From positions 1 through 64,000 of the forward strand of contig JAZIHH010000001.1 of the NCBI GenBank assembly GCA_036678685.1: a stretch of DNA of 64,000 bases, given 5' to 3'. The position numbers and the translations under genes were made by a program. The stretch is from JAZIHH01 sp036678685 (GTDB lineage: Bacteria; Bacillota; UBA4882; UBA10575). Numbering within the stretch: position 1 is the stretch's first letter; the number at the start of each line of letters is the position of its first letter. This document shows, piece by piece, positions 24,568 through 31,562 of this stretch. The notes below the pieces were generated by a model, which worked only from the letters and a program-made list of their open reading frames with translations, had not been told where the DNA came from and searched no databases.

Positions 24568-25569
24568 TTATTTTTTCGCCGGGTTGCCTTCCACCGCTCG
24601 ACGGATTTTACCGATCAGATCTTCTTCCACCGCTTTTATTCCGTAAAGGATCGCATTTTTGAAGGCCTTGGCTTTGGAACGGCCGTGACTGATGATGGTT
24701 ATCCCCCGTACTCCCAAGAGGGGCGCTCCGCCGTACTCGCTGTAATCGAGTTTCGTTTGGAGGGATTGCAGGCCCGATTTGATTAACACAGCGCCGATTT
24801 TCGTCCGGGGCGAGCTAAGTAAAACCTCTTTAATCTGCTTAAACAAGACCACGGCCACACCCTCGATTAGTTTTAAAACCGTGTTGCCGACAAAACCGTC
24901 GCAAACGACAACATCATACCGGCCTACCGGAATATCTTTTCCCTCGATGTTGCCGATGAAATTCAAACCGCTCTCCTTGAGTAACCGGTGAGTCTCTAAA
25001 ACCAGCCGGTTTCCTTTAGTTTCTTCCTCCCCGATGCTTAAGAGGGCCACCTGGGGGGCGTCAATCCCCAACACCGTCTCGGCGTATACCGTCCCCATGA
25101 GGGCAAATTGCAATAAATCCTTGGGGTCACAGTCGGCATTGGCGCCAGCGTCCAACAATACTTTTGTACCGTTTAAGGTTGGCATGGGAATGGCAATCGC
25201 CGGCCGGGCAATGCCGGGAATCCGTCCCAAATTTAAAAGCGAAGCGGCCATCGCCGCGCCGGTATTGCCGGCGGAAACAACGGCGTCTGCTTTTCCCTCT
25301 TTGACCAGACGGTTGGCCACTACGATGGAAGAGTTCTTTTTTTTCCTGACCGCCGTAGCCGGATGTTCGTGCATTTCAATTTTTTCCGGGGCCTCAACCA
25401 CCGAAATGAGTTCCCCGGGAAAATCGGCTCCGGAAAGCTCCTTTCTTATCTCCTCTTCCCGGCCGACTAAAATGACATGTATTTTTCTTTCCTTGACCGC
25501 CAAAACGGCACCTTGGACTGCTTCTTGCGGGGAAAAATCACCACCCATCGCATCCACGGCAATCCGCAT
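24568..25569 (-). CDS. plsX: Phosphate acyltransferase PlsX
   Basis: PlsX makes acyl-phosphate from acyl-ACP for phospholipid synthesis. The N-terminus MRIAVDAMGGDFSPQEAVQGA, the central VSAGNTGAAMAASLLNLGRIPGIARPAIA and DAGANADCDPKDLLQFA are diagnostic, as is the C-terminal YSEYGGAPLLGV. It has 333 residues. It is the first gene after the promoter at 25627..25657 and heads the fab run. There is no fapR gene upstream. Confidence 0.96.
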   Translation of the reverse strand: MRIAVDAMGGDFSPQEAVQGAVLAVKERKIHVILVGREEEIRKELSGADFPGELISVVEAPEKIEMHEHPATAVRKKKNSSIVVANRLVKEGKADAVVSAGNTGAAMAASLLNLGRIPGIARPAIAIPMPTLNGTKVLLDAGANADCDPKDLLQFALMGTVYAETVLGIDAPQVALLSIGEEETKGNRLVLETHRLLKESGLNFIGNIEGKDIPVGRYDVVVCDGFVGNTVLKLIEGVAVVLFKQIKEVLLSSPRTKIGAVLIKSGLQSLQTKLDYSEYGGAPLLGVRGITIISHGRSKAKAFKNAILYGIKAVEEDLIGKIRRAVEGNPAKK

Positions 25570-25626
25570 CTAACCTGCCCCCTTTCTAAAATGGCTAAAA
25601 AAAGGAACACCTGTCATCTATTTTTA

Positions 25627-25657
25627 ATTATATTGACCCAGGGGTATAAAATGTCAA
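25627..25657 (-). promoter_or_regulatory. Promoter of the plsX-fab-rnc run, with an inverted repeat
   Basis: The minus strand has TTGACA (25652..25657) and TATAAT (25627..25632), both consensus but 19 bases apart. TTGAC-N15-GTCAA forms an inverted repeat over the spacer. The long spacer and the symmetry suggest a regulator site; the regulator is unknown and the sequence does not match the FapR box. Confidence 0.6.
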
Positions 25658-25675
25658 TAACAAGGCATCTTGGCA

Positions 25676-25703
25676 AAGAAAAAAGGTCTTAGATGACCTT
25701 TTT
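25676..25703 (-). terminator. Terminator overlapping the rpmF stop codon
   Basis: AAAAGGTC pairs with GACCTTTT on the minus strand, with the rpmF TAA (25689..25691) in the loop, followed by a T run. It separates rpmF from plsX. Confidence 0.7.
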
Positions 25704-25892
25704 CTCTTTTTCTTTCTCCGCTTCCTTAACCATCAAGCGGCCTTTGTAGTAACCGCAGTTGGGGCAGACCCGGTGGGCCAGTTTAGGTTCGTGACAATGA
25801 TTACAACGACTTAGGGTTTGCAGTTTCAGTTTCCAATGGGTGCGGCGTAAATCCCTTCGCGTGCGGGAATGCCTGTTCTTGGGGTTAGCCAT
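25689..25892 (-). CDS. rpmF: 50S ribosomal protein L32
   Basis: L32 is a small protein of the large ribosomal subunit. The 67-residue product starts MANPKNRHSRTRRDLRRTHW and holds a zinc ribbon, CNHCHEP..HRVCPNCGYYKGR (two CxxC pairs). ATG at 25890..25892 is the start, eight bases after GGAGG; the longer open frame lies in the DUF177 gene. It overlaps that gene by 8 bases, the conserved DUF177-rpmF order. Confidence 0.97.
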   Translation of the reverse strand: MANPKNRHSRTRRDLRRTHWKLKLQTLSRCNHCHEPKLAHRVCPNCGYYKGRLMVKEAEKEKEKKVI

Positions 25893-26409
25893 TGATCCCA
25901 CCTCCTTGTTGTTTCTTCCATTCTGCCAACCGGGCCAGGCGCGGATCAATCTCTTCCTCCCGGCACCGGCAGTTATGGTGGTTGCGATTGTTTCCGCAGA
26001 CCGGGCATAAACCGCGGCACTCCGGTGAACACAAGTATTTCATGGGCAAAGTGAAAGTAACGGTTTCCAACAGGGTTTCGGTAAGATCGATCTCTTCGGT
26101 ACCGGCAATTTTTTCGTCATTCTCCTTTTCCGGGCTGCGGCGCCGGAAAAGAAAATTTTCGCTGAATTCGGCCTTCAACAAACCTTCAATCGGCTCCAGG
26201 CAACGGTCGCACTGGGTCTTGTATTGACCATGGATCTTACCGGTTACATAGTATCCTTCGTTCGTCCGGGTTATTTGCGCCTGAACAGTCACCGGCTGGG
26301 GGAAATCCACTTTTTCCGAGGAAGGAAGGGAAATATCCTCCGTAATTTCAAAGATTCCCCCGATTTGTTTTTTGACTGGCGTAATGTCGACCGTCAATAA
26401 AGGCTTCAC
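25885..26409 (-). CDS. DUF177 (YceD) family protein
   Basis: YceD/DUF177 proteins are conserved upstream of rpmF and are linked to 23S rRNA or ribosome assembly. The 174-residue product has the family core KTQCDRCLEPIEGLLKAEF, the acidic EEIDLTETLLETVTFTLP, and the cysteine pairs CSPECRGLCPVCG, which could bind zinc. The start is GTG at 26407..26409 with AGGGGTG upstream. The consensus promoter just upstream gives a leader of only about ten bases. Confidence 0.9.
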   Translation of the reverse strand: MKPLLTVDITPVKKQIGGIFEITEDISLPSSEKVDFPQPVTVQAQITRTNEGYYVTGKIHGQYKTQCDRCLEPIEGLLKAEFSENFLFRRRSPEKENDEKIAGTEEIDLTETLLETVTFTLPMKYLCSPECRGLCPVCGNNRNHHNCRCREEEIDPRLARLAEWKKQQGGGING

Positions 26410-26425
26410 TTGATATCACCCCTGT

Positions 26426-26454
26426 ATTATAAACGAGGAAGAAACGGTTGTCAA
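26426..26454 (-). promoter_or_regulatory. Consensus housekeeping promoter of DUF177-rpmF
   Basis: The minus strand has TTGACA (26449..26454), a 17-base spacer and TATAAT (26426..26431), 6/6 in both boxes. The start codon is only about 17 bases after the -10 box, so the mRNA should begin at or next to its own Shine-Dalgarno sequence. Confidence 0.85.
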
Positions 26455-26488
26455 TTTTTTTTGGCAAATTCTTTTTTCTTTTCACGGG

Positions 26489-27223
26489 CTACTGGGTGAT
26501 ACTGTATCCGGCCAGTAAACCAACGAGTCCCACCAGGAGCATAAGGTTGCGGTTCTTTCTCCGTTCCGTCTCCATTTCCCGGCGCAGGTGAAGCAATTCA
26601 TTACGCAGTCTCGTCAGTTCCTCATCTTGTCTTGTGTTTTGGGTTTTGGCCTCTTTTTCCAAGGTCAGGAGGGAAGTTTCCAGTTGTCTTTTTTCTTCCA
26701 GGATCTCGGCGACCAGCTTTTGCAGGGCTTCATAATTTTCCTGGATTTGCCGGCGGGATTCTTCATCGGCACGGCGCAGTTCCGCCGTGGTTCTCCGGAG
26801 CTCGGTGGTGTTTTTAGTCAAATCCTCCGACAAAACCAGCAGTTTTTCCTCGACAATGCTTAATCTCCGCGTGGTTTCTTCGTTCCGGGCGGCCAGCAAC
26901 ACCAATTCACTGCGGAATTCATTGGTGAGCGCCCGCAACAATTCCATGTCTCTCAATTCCATAGCCGCGCCGCTTTCCATTGTTTGCGCCAGGAGTTTGG
27001 CAACCACTGTCGCCAGGGTGAAACGGTCTACCGCATAACTCCCGCGAAAAGTACCGTCATCGTAAAGTTGAAGGTATCCTTCATCCACCAGTTTTTTTAC
27101 CGCCTGGTAGGCCCAGTGTCCGGGGGGTACATCGGCAATTTGTCCCCGGGCGGGGAAAACCGCCAAAAACGTCAAGACAAGGGCCAGGCCGACGCTTTTT
27201 TTAATCCACTTGGACCGTAACAA
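26489..27223 (-). CDS. Exported SLH-domain / coiled-coil / C-terminal helix protein (Omp-alpha-like tether)
   Basis: A signal peptide (about residues 1-28, SVGLALVLTFLAVFPARG) precedes one SLH domain (about 29-80: IADVPPGHWAYQAVKKLVDEGYL.., YAVDRFTLATVVAKLL), which in diderms binds peptidoglycan-linked polymer. A coiled coil of about 110 residues follows, rich in Glu/Arg/Leu heptads, and the protein ends in a hydrophobic helix (LMLLVGLVGLLAGYSITQ, about 227-244) after the basic run ERRKNRN. This order is that of Omp-alpha of Thermotoga, whose C-terminal helix sits in the outer membrane while the SLH domain holds the cell wall. The TTG start overlaps the end of the cohesin gene by 23 bases and has GGAGGGG upstream. 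The tether role is inferred from architecture. Confidence 0.8.
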   Translation of the reverse strand: MLRSKWIKKSVGLALVLTFLAVFPARGQIADVPPGHWAYQAVKKLVDEGYLQLYDDGTFRGSYAVDRFTLATVVAKLLAQTMESGAAMELRDMELLRALTNEFRSELVLLAARNEETTRRLSIVEEKLLVLSEDLTKNTTELRRTTAELRRADEESRRQIQENYEALQKLVAEILEEKRQLETSLLTLEKEAKTQNTRQDEELTRLRNELLHLRREMETERRKNRNLMLLVGLVGLLAGYSITQ

Positions 27224-29318
27224 GTTGAACCCCTCCTTCTTCGGAAATTCTAACCAATAAACCTTCTACCAGGTAAGCAGGGATTTTGCTTTCCTTGCTC
27301 CACAGGTTAATCGCTTCCGGCTTAATCAAAGCTTCCCCCGGGCCGGTACCAATCTGGAAAAACACGGTGGCCAGGGAAACACCGGTTCGTCCGGGAGTGT
27401 TTCTTTCCCCGCCAATCATTCTTATTATTCCGTTCTGTTCATTAATTACCCCCGGTTGCCACGGAGTAAACGCCCCGTCTTCCACAAAAAGGACTCCTCT
27501 TTCCACCCTCACGGCCTGTAACAATTGGGGGTCATAGGTCAGATTAAAACTGGCCCCGTTTAAGAGGGGTATGTTCTCGGCCCGGACTTCCACTCCAAGG
27601 TAATCGCCGGCGCGGTAGTTGTCCCGGATCGGAACCAGGTGGATTTTTGGCGTGAGCACAGGAAGTTCAATAAGGACAATACGCATTTCCGGGTTGGTCG
27701 CTTCCGATTCCACCCGGATGCCTTGGAACGTACGGTTTCCGGTCCCTTCCGGTTTCAGGTACCACACCATCCGGTATTCTTCTCCGGGCGCCAGTTTATC
27801 AAGGTATTTTTGTTGCAACTCCCTGGGGGCCATCTCCATCCCCGGTCCCAGTTGCAGACTGCCGGTTATCCGGTAAGCCGTGGATTCACCGGTATTTCTG
27901 ATTATTGCTTCCAGGGGATAAGGATCGGGTGTGATTTTTTCATTTTTCACGGTAAGAGGGGGCGGGGGTTTAACCGCCAGCGTTAACTTGGGCGGGCCAA
28001 TGATCCTGATATTCCGGTATACCCGGTTTTCCGGCAGGTCAATGGCGGAGGCCACCACCTCAAATTGGTACGAACCGGTGGTACTGCCGTCCGGTTTTAT
28101 TTCCCATAGGATCTGCCGGATCTCGCCGGGACCGATGTTGCCCAAAACCGATTCCGCCGGCCGCCGGCCGACCAAGGTAATGCCCCGCGGCAGGTTTAAA
28201 CGGACACGGGCGTTGATTGCCGGTCCGGCGCCGGTATTTTCTATGTAGGCCACGATGGAATAGGTCTTGTCGGTTTCCAACAGAAAGATTTCCGCCGGTG
28301 AAGTTACGCCAACTTGCAATTCACCGGGTTTAACCGTTACCCCGCCCAACCCGTAGTAAAGGACATAGGTCTGGATGCCGGCCGGGGGAATAACCACCGG
28401 TTCCCATTTATAAACAGCTGCGCTGTCCAGTTCAAACTCGCCCGCTCTGGTAAAATCACGGTTTTCCACCAGAGGCACATGCCAGTGGTGATCGGCTACT
28501 GTTCCCCAGTTGGTGAAGTACAAGGCATCGGGAGGAGTGGCTTCCCTTCCTTTGAGCGTTCCTTGGGCAATAACCCGGGGATTCCTCAGGGTGTCGAAGG
28601 CCTGCCAGAATTCGGGGAGTTCCTCACGGGAAAAAACCGTATCCGTCTCAATGGCTGTTTCCCCCAACCGGAAAGGGTTCCCGTCATTCTCGCCCAGCAT
28701 GGTATCGATTACGGCCCGTAAACCAACTTCGTGGGGGACAGTGTCCCGGTTGATGATGGTGTACTGTATTTTAACTGTATCAGGAAGCATGGTCGTGGTA
28801 CTCTCCACCACCGAGACATCCTGTTTTACATCAATCATGCCAAAGCGGCAACTCATACTGATGACATCTTTATCGCTCTCAAAAGCGGGCGGGGAAGCAA
28901 CAACACCGAACTCGCCGGTGCCTCCCGACCGTCTTCTGGTACGGCCGCCGAAAATGTAGTCCTTACCGTCAATGCGTACCGTCGTATAAGAAGTCCAGGG
29001 ATTCTCAAAACCGTAGATTAAAGGCTGTTCTTCATCACCTTCCCGGTAAGGGTCGCCGCCGGTCACTTTCACTCCTATTCTCCCGGTTCCGTCGGGAGAA
29101 GTATTGACCGCCACGGCTATGTATTCGTTGCTCAGAACCAGACGGTTGGGATAAAACAGCCGCTGTATGGTTGGAACCGGTCCGCTTCCGGCTATGCCGT
29201 CAAGGGTTTCCGGCGGGATACCCGCCTCCTGGGCATTAACGGCATTAGCGGCAAAAAATCCGGCGGCCGGGAAACAAAGGCAAAGGAGAAGAAGACCGGT
29301 CTCCAAAAATTTTCTCAT
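27201..29318 (-). CDS. Secreted multidomain protein with C-terminal cohesin-like domain
   Basis: The 705-residue product has a signal peptide (about 1-29, ending ANAVNAQEA). A beta-rich N-terminal region of unknown family (about 45-340) is followed by two CARDB/NEW3-like beta-sandwich domains (about 345-450 and 455-570, e.g. YIENTGAGPAINARVRLNLPRGI split over the first). The C-terminal cohesin-like domain (about 575-700) contains YLGVEVRAENIPLLNGASFN, LTYDPQLLQAVRVERGVLF and FFQIGTGPGEALI. No dockerin is seen in the window. The ATG overlaps the tonB stop (ATGA) and the 3' end overlaps the SLH gene, so the genes are translationally coupled. A structural or docking role at the envelope is suggested; there is no enzyme signature. 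Confidence 0.8.
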   Translation of the reverse strand: MRKFLETGLLLLCLCFPAAGFFAANAVNAQEAGIPPETLDGIAGSGPVPTIQRLFYPNRLVLSNEYIAVAVNTSPDGTGRIGVKVTGGDPYREGDEEQPLIYGFENPWTSYTTVRIDGKDYIFGGRTRRRSGGTGEFGVVASPPAFESDKDVISMSCRFGMIDVKQDVSVVESTTTMLPDTVKIQYTIINRDTVPHEVGLRAVIDTMLGENDGNPFRLGETAIETDTVFSREELPEFWQAFDTLRNPRVIAQGTLKGREATPPDALYFTNWGTVADHHWHVPLVENRDFTRAGEFELDSAAVYKWEPVVIPPAGIQTYVLYYGLGGVTVKPGELQVGVTSPAEIFLLETDKTYSIVAYIENTGAGPAINARVRLNLPRGITLVGRRPAESVLGNIGPGEIRQILWEIKPDGSTTGSYQFEVVASAIDLPENRVYRNIRIIGPPKLTLAVKPPPPLTVKNEKITPDPYPLEAIIRNTGESTAYRITGSLQLGPGMEMAPRELQQKYLDKLAPGEEYRMVWYLKPEGTGNRTFQGIRVESEATNPEMRIVLIELPVLTPKIHLVPIRDNYRAGDYLGVEVRAENIPLLNGASFNLTYDPQLLQAVRVERGVLFVEDGAFTPWQPGVINEQNGIIRMIGGERNTPGRTGVSLATVFFQIGTGPGEALIKPEAINLWSKESKIPAYLVEGLLVRISEEGGVQLVTVQVD

Positions 29319-30160
29319 TCAAGCTCTCCCCCTTCTGGCGAATAATAAGTGGCCTCCCCAAGAAAACGGATTTGCGGTTGGGGATCGGTTTTCACGAAAC
29401 TTACCTCAACCACTACCCGGTAGGGTTTGGGGGCCGGTCGGAATCGCCAGTTCATTTTAACCGACATCAGGCAGTGTTCATCCAGGCGGGGATGCCCCGA
29501 AGAAACAATGATTTCCGGTTCCCGGAGAAAACTGCCGTCCTCGGCGAGAATAATACTGAGACGCACATTCCCTTCGATCCCTTCATGCAAGAGATCTTTA
29601 TGGTAGGTTACCAGGTAAGTCCCGAGCATTCCCGCGCCGTCTCCGAGGGGCGGCAACGGGGGGTCTCCCGGTTCCTCTCCGTTTTCTTCTCCCGTTACCT
29701 CCAATCCTTCTTGGGGCGGGACTTCTTCTTCAACAATACTCTCTTCCTGCTCGGCCTGCTCGACAGGGGTTTCTCTCTCCTCCGGGGCAGGGGGAATCAC
29801 TTCTTCCCTTTCTTCCCTCTCCGGTTCCGGGGGTGGAACTTCGCGGGATGACGGCGCCTCCTGTGTCAACTCGGTGGTTTGGGCCAGGGCTTCCACTTCT
29901 TCCCTGGGCGGGGGCTCCGGTTTTTTCTCTTCCACCGGCGGCCGGGGCGACGGCGCCGGTTGCGGTCTGGGAACAACCGGGGGTTTGGTTTCGATCTCCA
30001 CCAGTTGCGAAGAGACGGGGATAATCCTCATCTCTCCTCCGCCGGGCACTCCCCATGTTCCGTAGTTAATAAGCAGCATCAGGAGATGTACCCCCAAAGC
30101 CAGGAGAAACGAGAAAAAGTATCGCCAGTTCTCTTTTGGGTGGAGTTTGTCCATTACCAC
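29315..30160 (-). CDS. TonB-like energy transducer
   Basis: TonB proteins transmit proton-motive force from ExbB/ExbD to the outer membrane. The product has one N-terminal membrane helix (YFFSFLLALGVHLLMLLINYG, split at residues about 13-33) and a long Pro/Glu-rich periplasmic linker (about 55-185, with repeated PPP, EEE and PEPP runs). A TonB C-terminal domain follows (about 195-270: HEGIEGNVRLSIILAEDGSF.., SSGHPRLDEHCLMSVKMNWRF). The start is GTG at 30158..30160 or ATG two codons later. No TonB-dependent receptor is encoded in the window. Its presence supports an outer membrane. Confidence 0.85.
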   Translation of the reverse strand: MVMDKLHPKENWRYFFSFLLALGVHLLMLLINYGTWGVPGGGEMRIIPVSSQLVEIETKPPVVPRPQPAPSPRPPVEEKKPEPPPREEVEALAQTTELTQEAPSSREVPPPEPEREEREEVIPPAPEERETPVEQAEQEESIVEEEVPPQEGLEVTGEENGEEPGDPPLPPLGDGAGMLGTYLVTYHKDLLHEGIEGNVRLSIILAEDGSFLREPEIIVSSGHPRLDEHCLMSVKMNWRFRPAPKPYRVVVEVSFVKTDPQPQIRFLGEATYYSPEGGELE

Positions 30161-30238
30161 AAAATCCCCCTTAGCTTATCACATAATCACACTAATCCCC
30201 GCTTGATAAAGAAGCAAACAACAGGAATGATTCGTATG

Positions 30239-30652
30239 TTATTTTCGTTCTTTGCTCACGCCCAGCGCCGGCAGGGTGACGCCCGTGGAGGTAACCGCGT
30301 CCATAACTTCAATTAACCTGCCGTATCTAACCTGCGCATCGGCATTAAGTACGACCAACAAATTGGGATTGCGGGAGACCATCGGCTTCAGGGCGGCGGC
30401 CAATTTCTCCAGGGAAAGGGGCTGGGGGTCATCGAGAAAAACTTGCCCCTGGGCATTGATGGTTACAACCACCCTTTCTTCCTGGACCAGTTCCACGGCC
30501 TGCTTGGAGGCGGGAAGTTCAATGGGAATACCCGAGACGGCGGTGCGAAAAGTCGTAAAGAACATAAAAAAGGCCACGAGAAAGAAGATAATGTCAATCA
30601 TTGGAACTATATCCACCTTTGGTTTACGGCGCGGTGTTTTTTGAAACATCAT
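30239..30652 (-). CDS. exbD: ExbD/TolR-family biopolymer transport protein
   Basis: A single N-terminal membrane helix carries the proton-coupling aspartate (VDIVPMIDIIFFLVAFFMFF, Asp about 18 in PMID). A small periplasmic domain follows (VVVTINAQGQVFLDDPQPLSLEKL.., NLLVVLNADAQVRYGRLIEVM). The length of 137 residues is typical. The start overlaps the exbB stop codon by 4 bases, fitting a stoichiometric complex. ExbD versus TolR cannot be settled from sequence alone; the adjacent tonB favours ExbD. Confidence 0.9.
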   Translation of the reverse strand: MMFQKTPRRKPKVDIVPMIDIIFFLVAFFMFFTTFRTAVSGIPIELPASKQAVELVQEERVVVTINAQGQVFLDDPQPLSLEKLAAALKPMVSRNPNLLVVLNADAQVRYGRLIEVMDAVTSTGVTLPALGVSKERK

Positions 30653-31266
30653 GCCTTTTGCCCCCTGCTTTTATAACTTTCCAGGAATTCTTTGGCGAAC
30701 TGGTTCATTTGTTGAATTCTTTTTTCCACCAGATTGTTCAACCAATGCAGAAGAAAAAGGCTGGGTACGGCGATGACCAAACCAAAAGCCGTGGTAATCA
30801 GGGCTTCGGCAATCCCGCGGCTGATGGTTGTCGCCGAAGGCAACCCCGCGGCGGCGGAGAGGATATTAAAACTCTCAATGATGCCCAGCACTGTTCCTAA
30901 CAGTCCCAACAGGGGAGCGGCAGTAATGATTACATCCAGAAGGCCCAACCCTTTTTCCATCCGTTTGATCTCAAGATCCCCGGTGTGCTTTAAGTTTTCT
31001 TCCACATAATTGAGATCCTTGCCGTAAGCGACCAGTCCCGCCTGGAGGACCCGCGCCACCGGGTGGTTCAGTCTTTGGAGATACTGGATGGCATCAAGGG
31101 GGGCGTCTTTTTCCATGAGCCGGAAAACAACCCGCCTTATCTCCTCGAGGTCCCCTTGATGACTGAAAAAAAACCATAGGCGTTCAATAACAATCGTTAC
31201 TACCAATAAAGAACATAAGAGCAACGGATACATCACCGGGCCGCCCAGTTTAATGATCTGCCACAT
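30649..31266 (-). CDS. exbB: ExbB/TolQ-family proton channel protein
   Basis: The MotA/TolQ/ExbB protein has a first helix (GGPVMYPLLLCSLLVVTIVIERL), a cytoplasmic loop, and two further helices (GLLDVIITAAPLLGLLGTVLGI and GIAEALITTAFGLVIAVPSLFLL) with the conserved TAAPLLGLLGTVLGI and EALITTAFGL motifs. At 205 residues it is typical. ATG has GAGGGG upstream. It is the first gene of the envelope operon and has a long leader with a structured RNA (31302..31402). Confidence 0.92.
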   Translation of the reverse strand: MWQIIKLGGPVMYPLLLCSLLVVTIVIERLWFFFSHQGDLEEIRRVVFRLMEKDAPLDAIQYLQRLNHPVARVLQAGLVAYGKDLNYVEENLKHTGDLEIKRMEKGLGLLDVIITAAPLLGLLGTVLGIIESFNILSAAAGLPSATTISRGIAEALITTAFGLVIAVPSLFLLHWLNNLVEKRIQQMNQFAKEFLESYKSRGQKA

Positions 31267-31301
31267 TTACTATCCCCTCTTTCTCCTAGGAAATTAAAGC
31301 T

Positions 31302-31402
31302 GTCGCCCGCCTCCCGTTGCCGGGTTGCGTAGGTCTTGGCAAGTAATGAAAACTGCCCACGAATTGCAATTTTTTTGGAGCAGGCAGGGCCAAGTGGGCG
31401 AC
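31302..31402 (-). ncRNA. Structured leader RNA upstream of exbB, class unknown
   Basis: On the minus strand GUCGCCC (31402..31396) closes with GGGCGAC (31308..31302). Inside, CUUGGC (31394..31389) pairs with GCCAAG (31340..31335) and CUGCC (31387..31383) with GGCAG (31357..31353), forming one arm with an A/U-rich loop. CCCG-GCAA-CGGG (31324..31313) forms a second, GNRA-capped hairpin preceded by ACCUACGCAA. The fold is a three-way junction ending 36 bases before the exbB start codon. No T run follows, so it is more likely a riboswitch or translational control element than a free RNA. I do not recognise its class. Confidence 0.5.
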
Positions 31403-31500
31403 TCCTCTATAAGTAAGTATCTATCTTGCTTTTTGTCCGCTTGTTATTTTTTACTACTGTTCAGTCCATTCTTGACCGGGACGGGAATAGGCCTGTGTTA

Positions 31501-31529
31501 AATTTCGCTGACGAGAGGAAAAATCCTTC
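31501..31529 (-). promoter_or_regulatory. Putative SigH-type promoter of the exb operon
   Basis: On the minus strand GAAGGATTT (9/9 to RNAGGAWWW), 11 bases, then AGCGAAATT (8/9 to RNNGAATWW). It overlaps the purD terminator. A transcript from here would have a leader of about 225 bases containing the structured RNA. Confidence 0.45.
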
Positions 31530-31547
31530 TCTCTTAAGTAAAGAAGG
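31519..31547 (-). terminator. Terminator after purD
   Basis: CCTTCT and AGAAGG form a short stem around an 11-base loop, followed on the minus strand by ATTTTTCC. It ends the pyr-pur run; the stem is modest. Confidence 0.55.
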
Positions 31548-31562
31548 CTTTGGCAAAATTTG

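Noticed and set aside
31284..31402. exbB leader RNA as SRP RNA or 6S RNA
   Set aside because: The SRP core GGAAG tetraloop region is missing, and at about 100 bases with a branched fold it is too short for 6S RNA.
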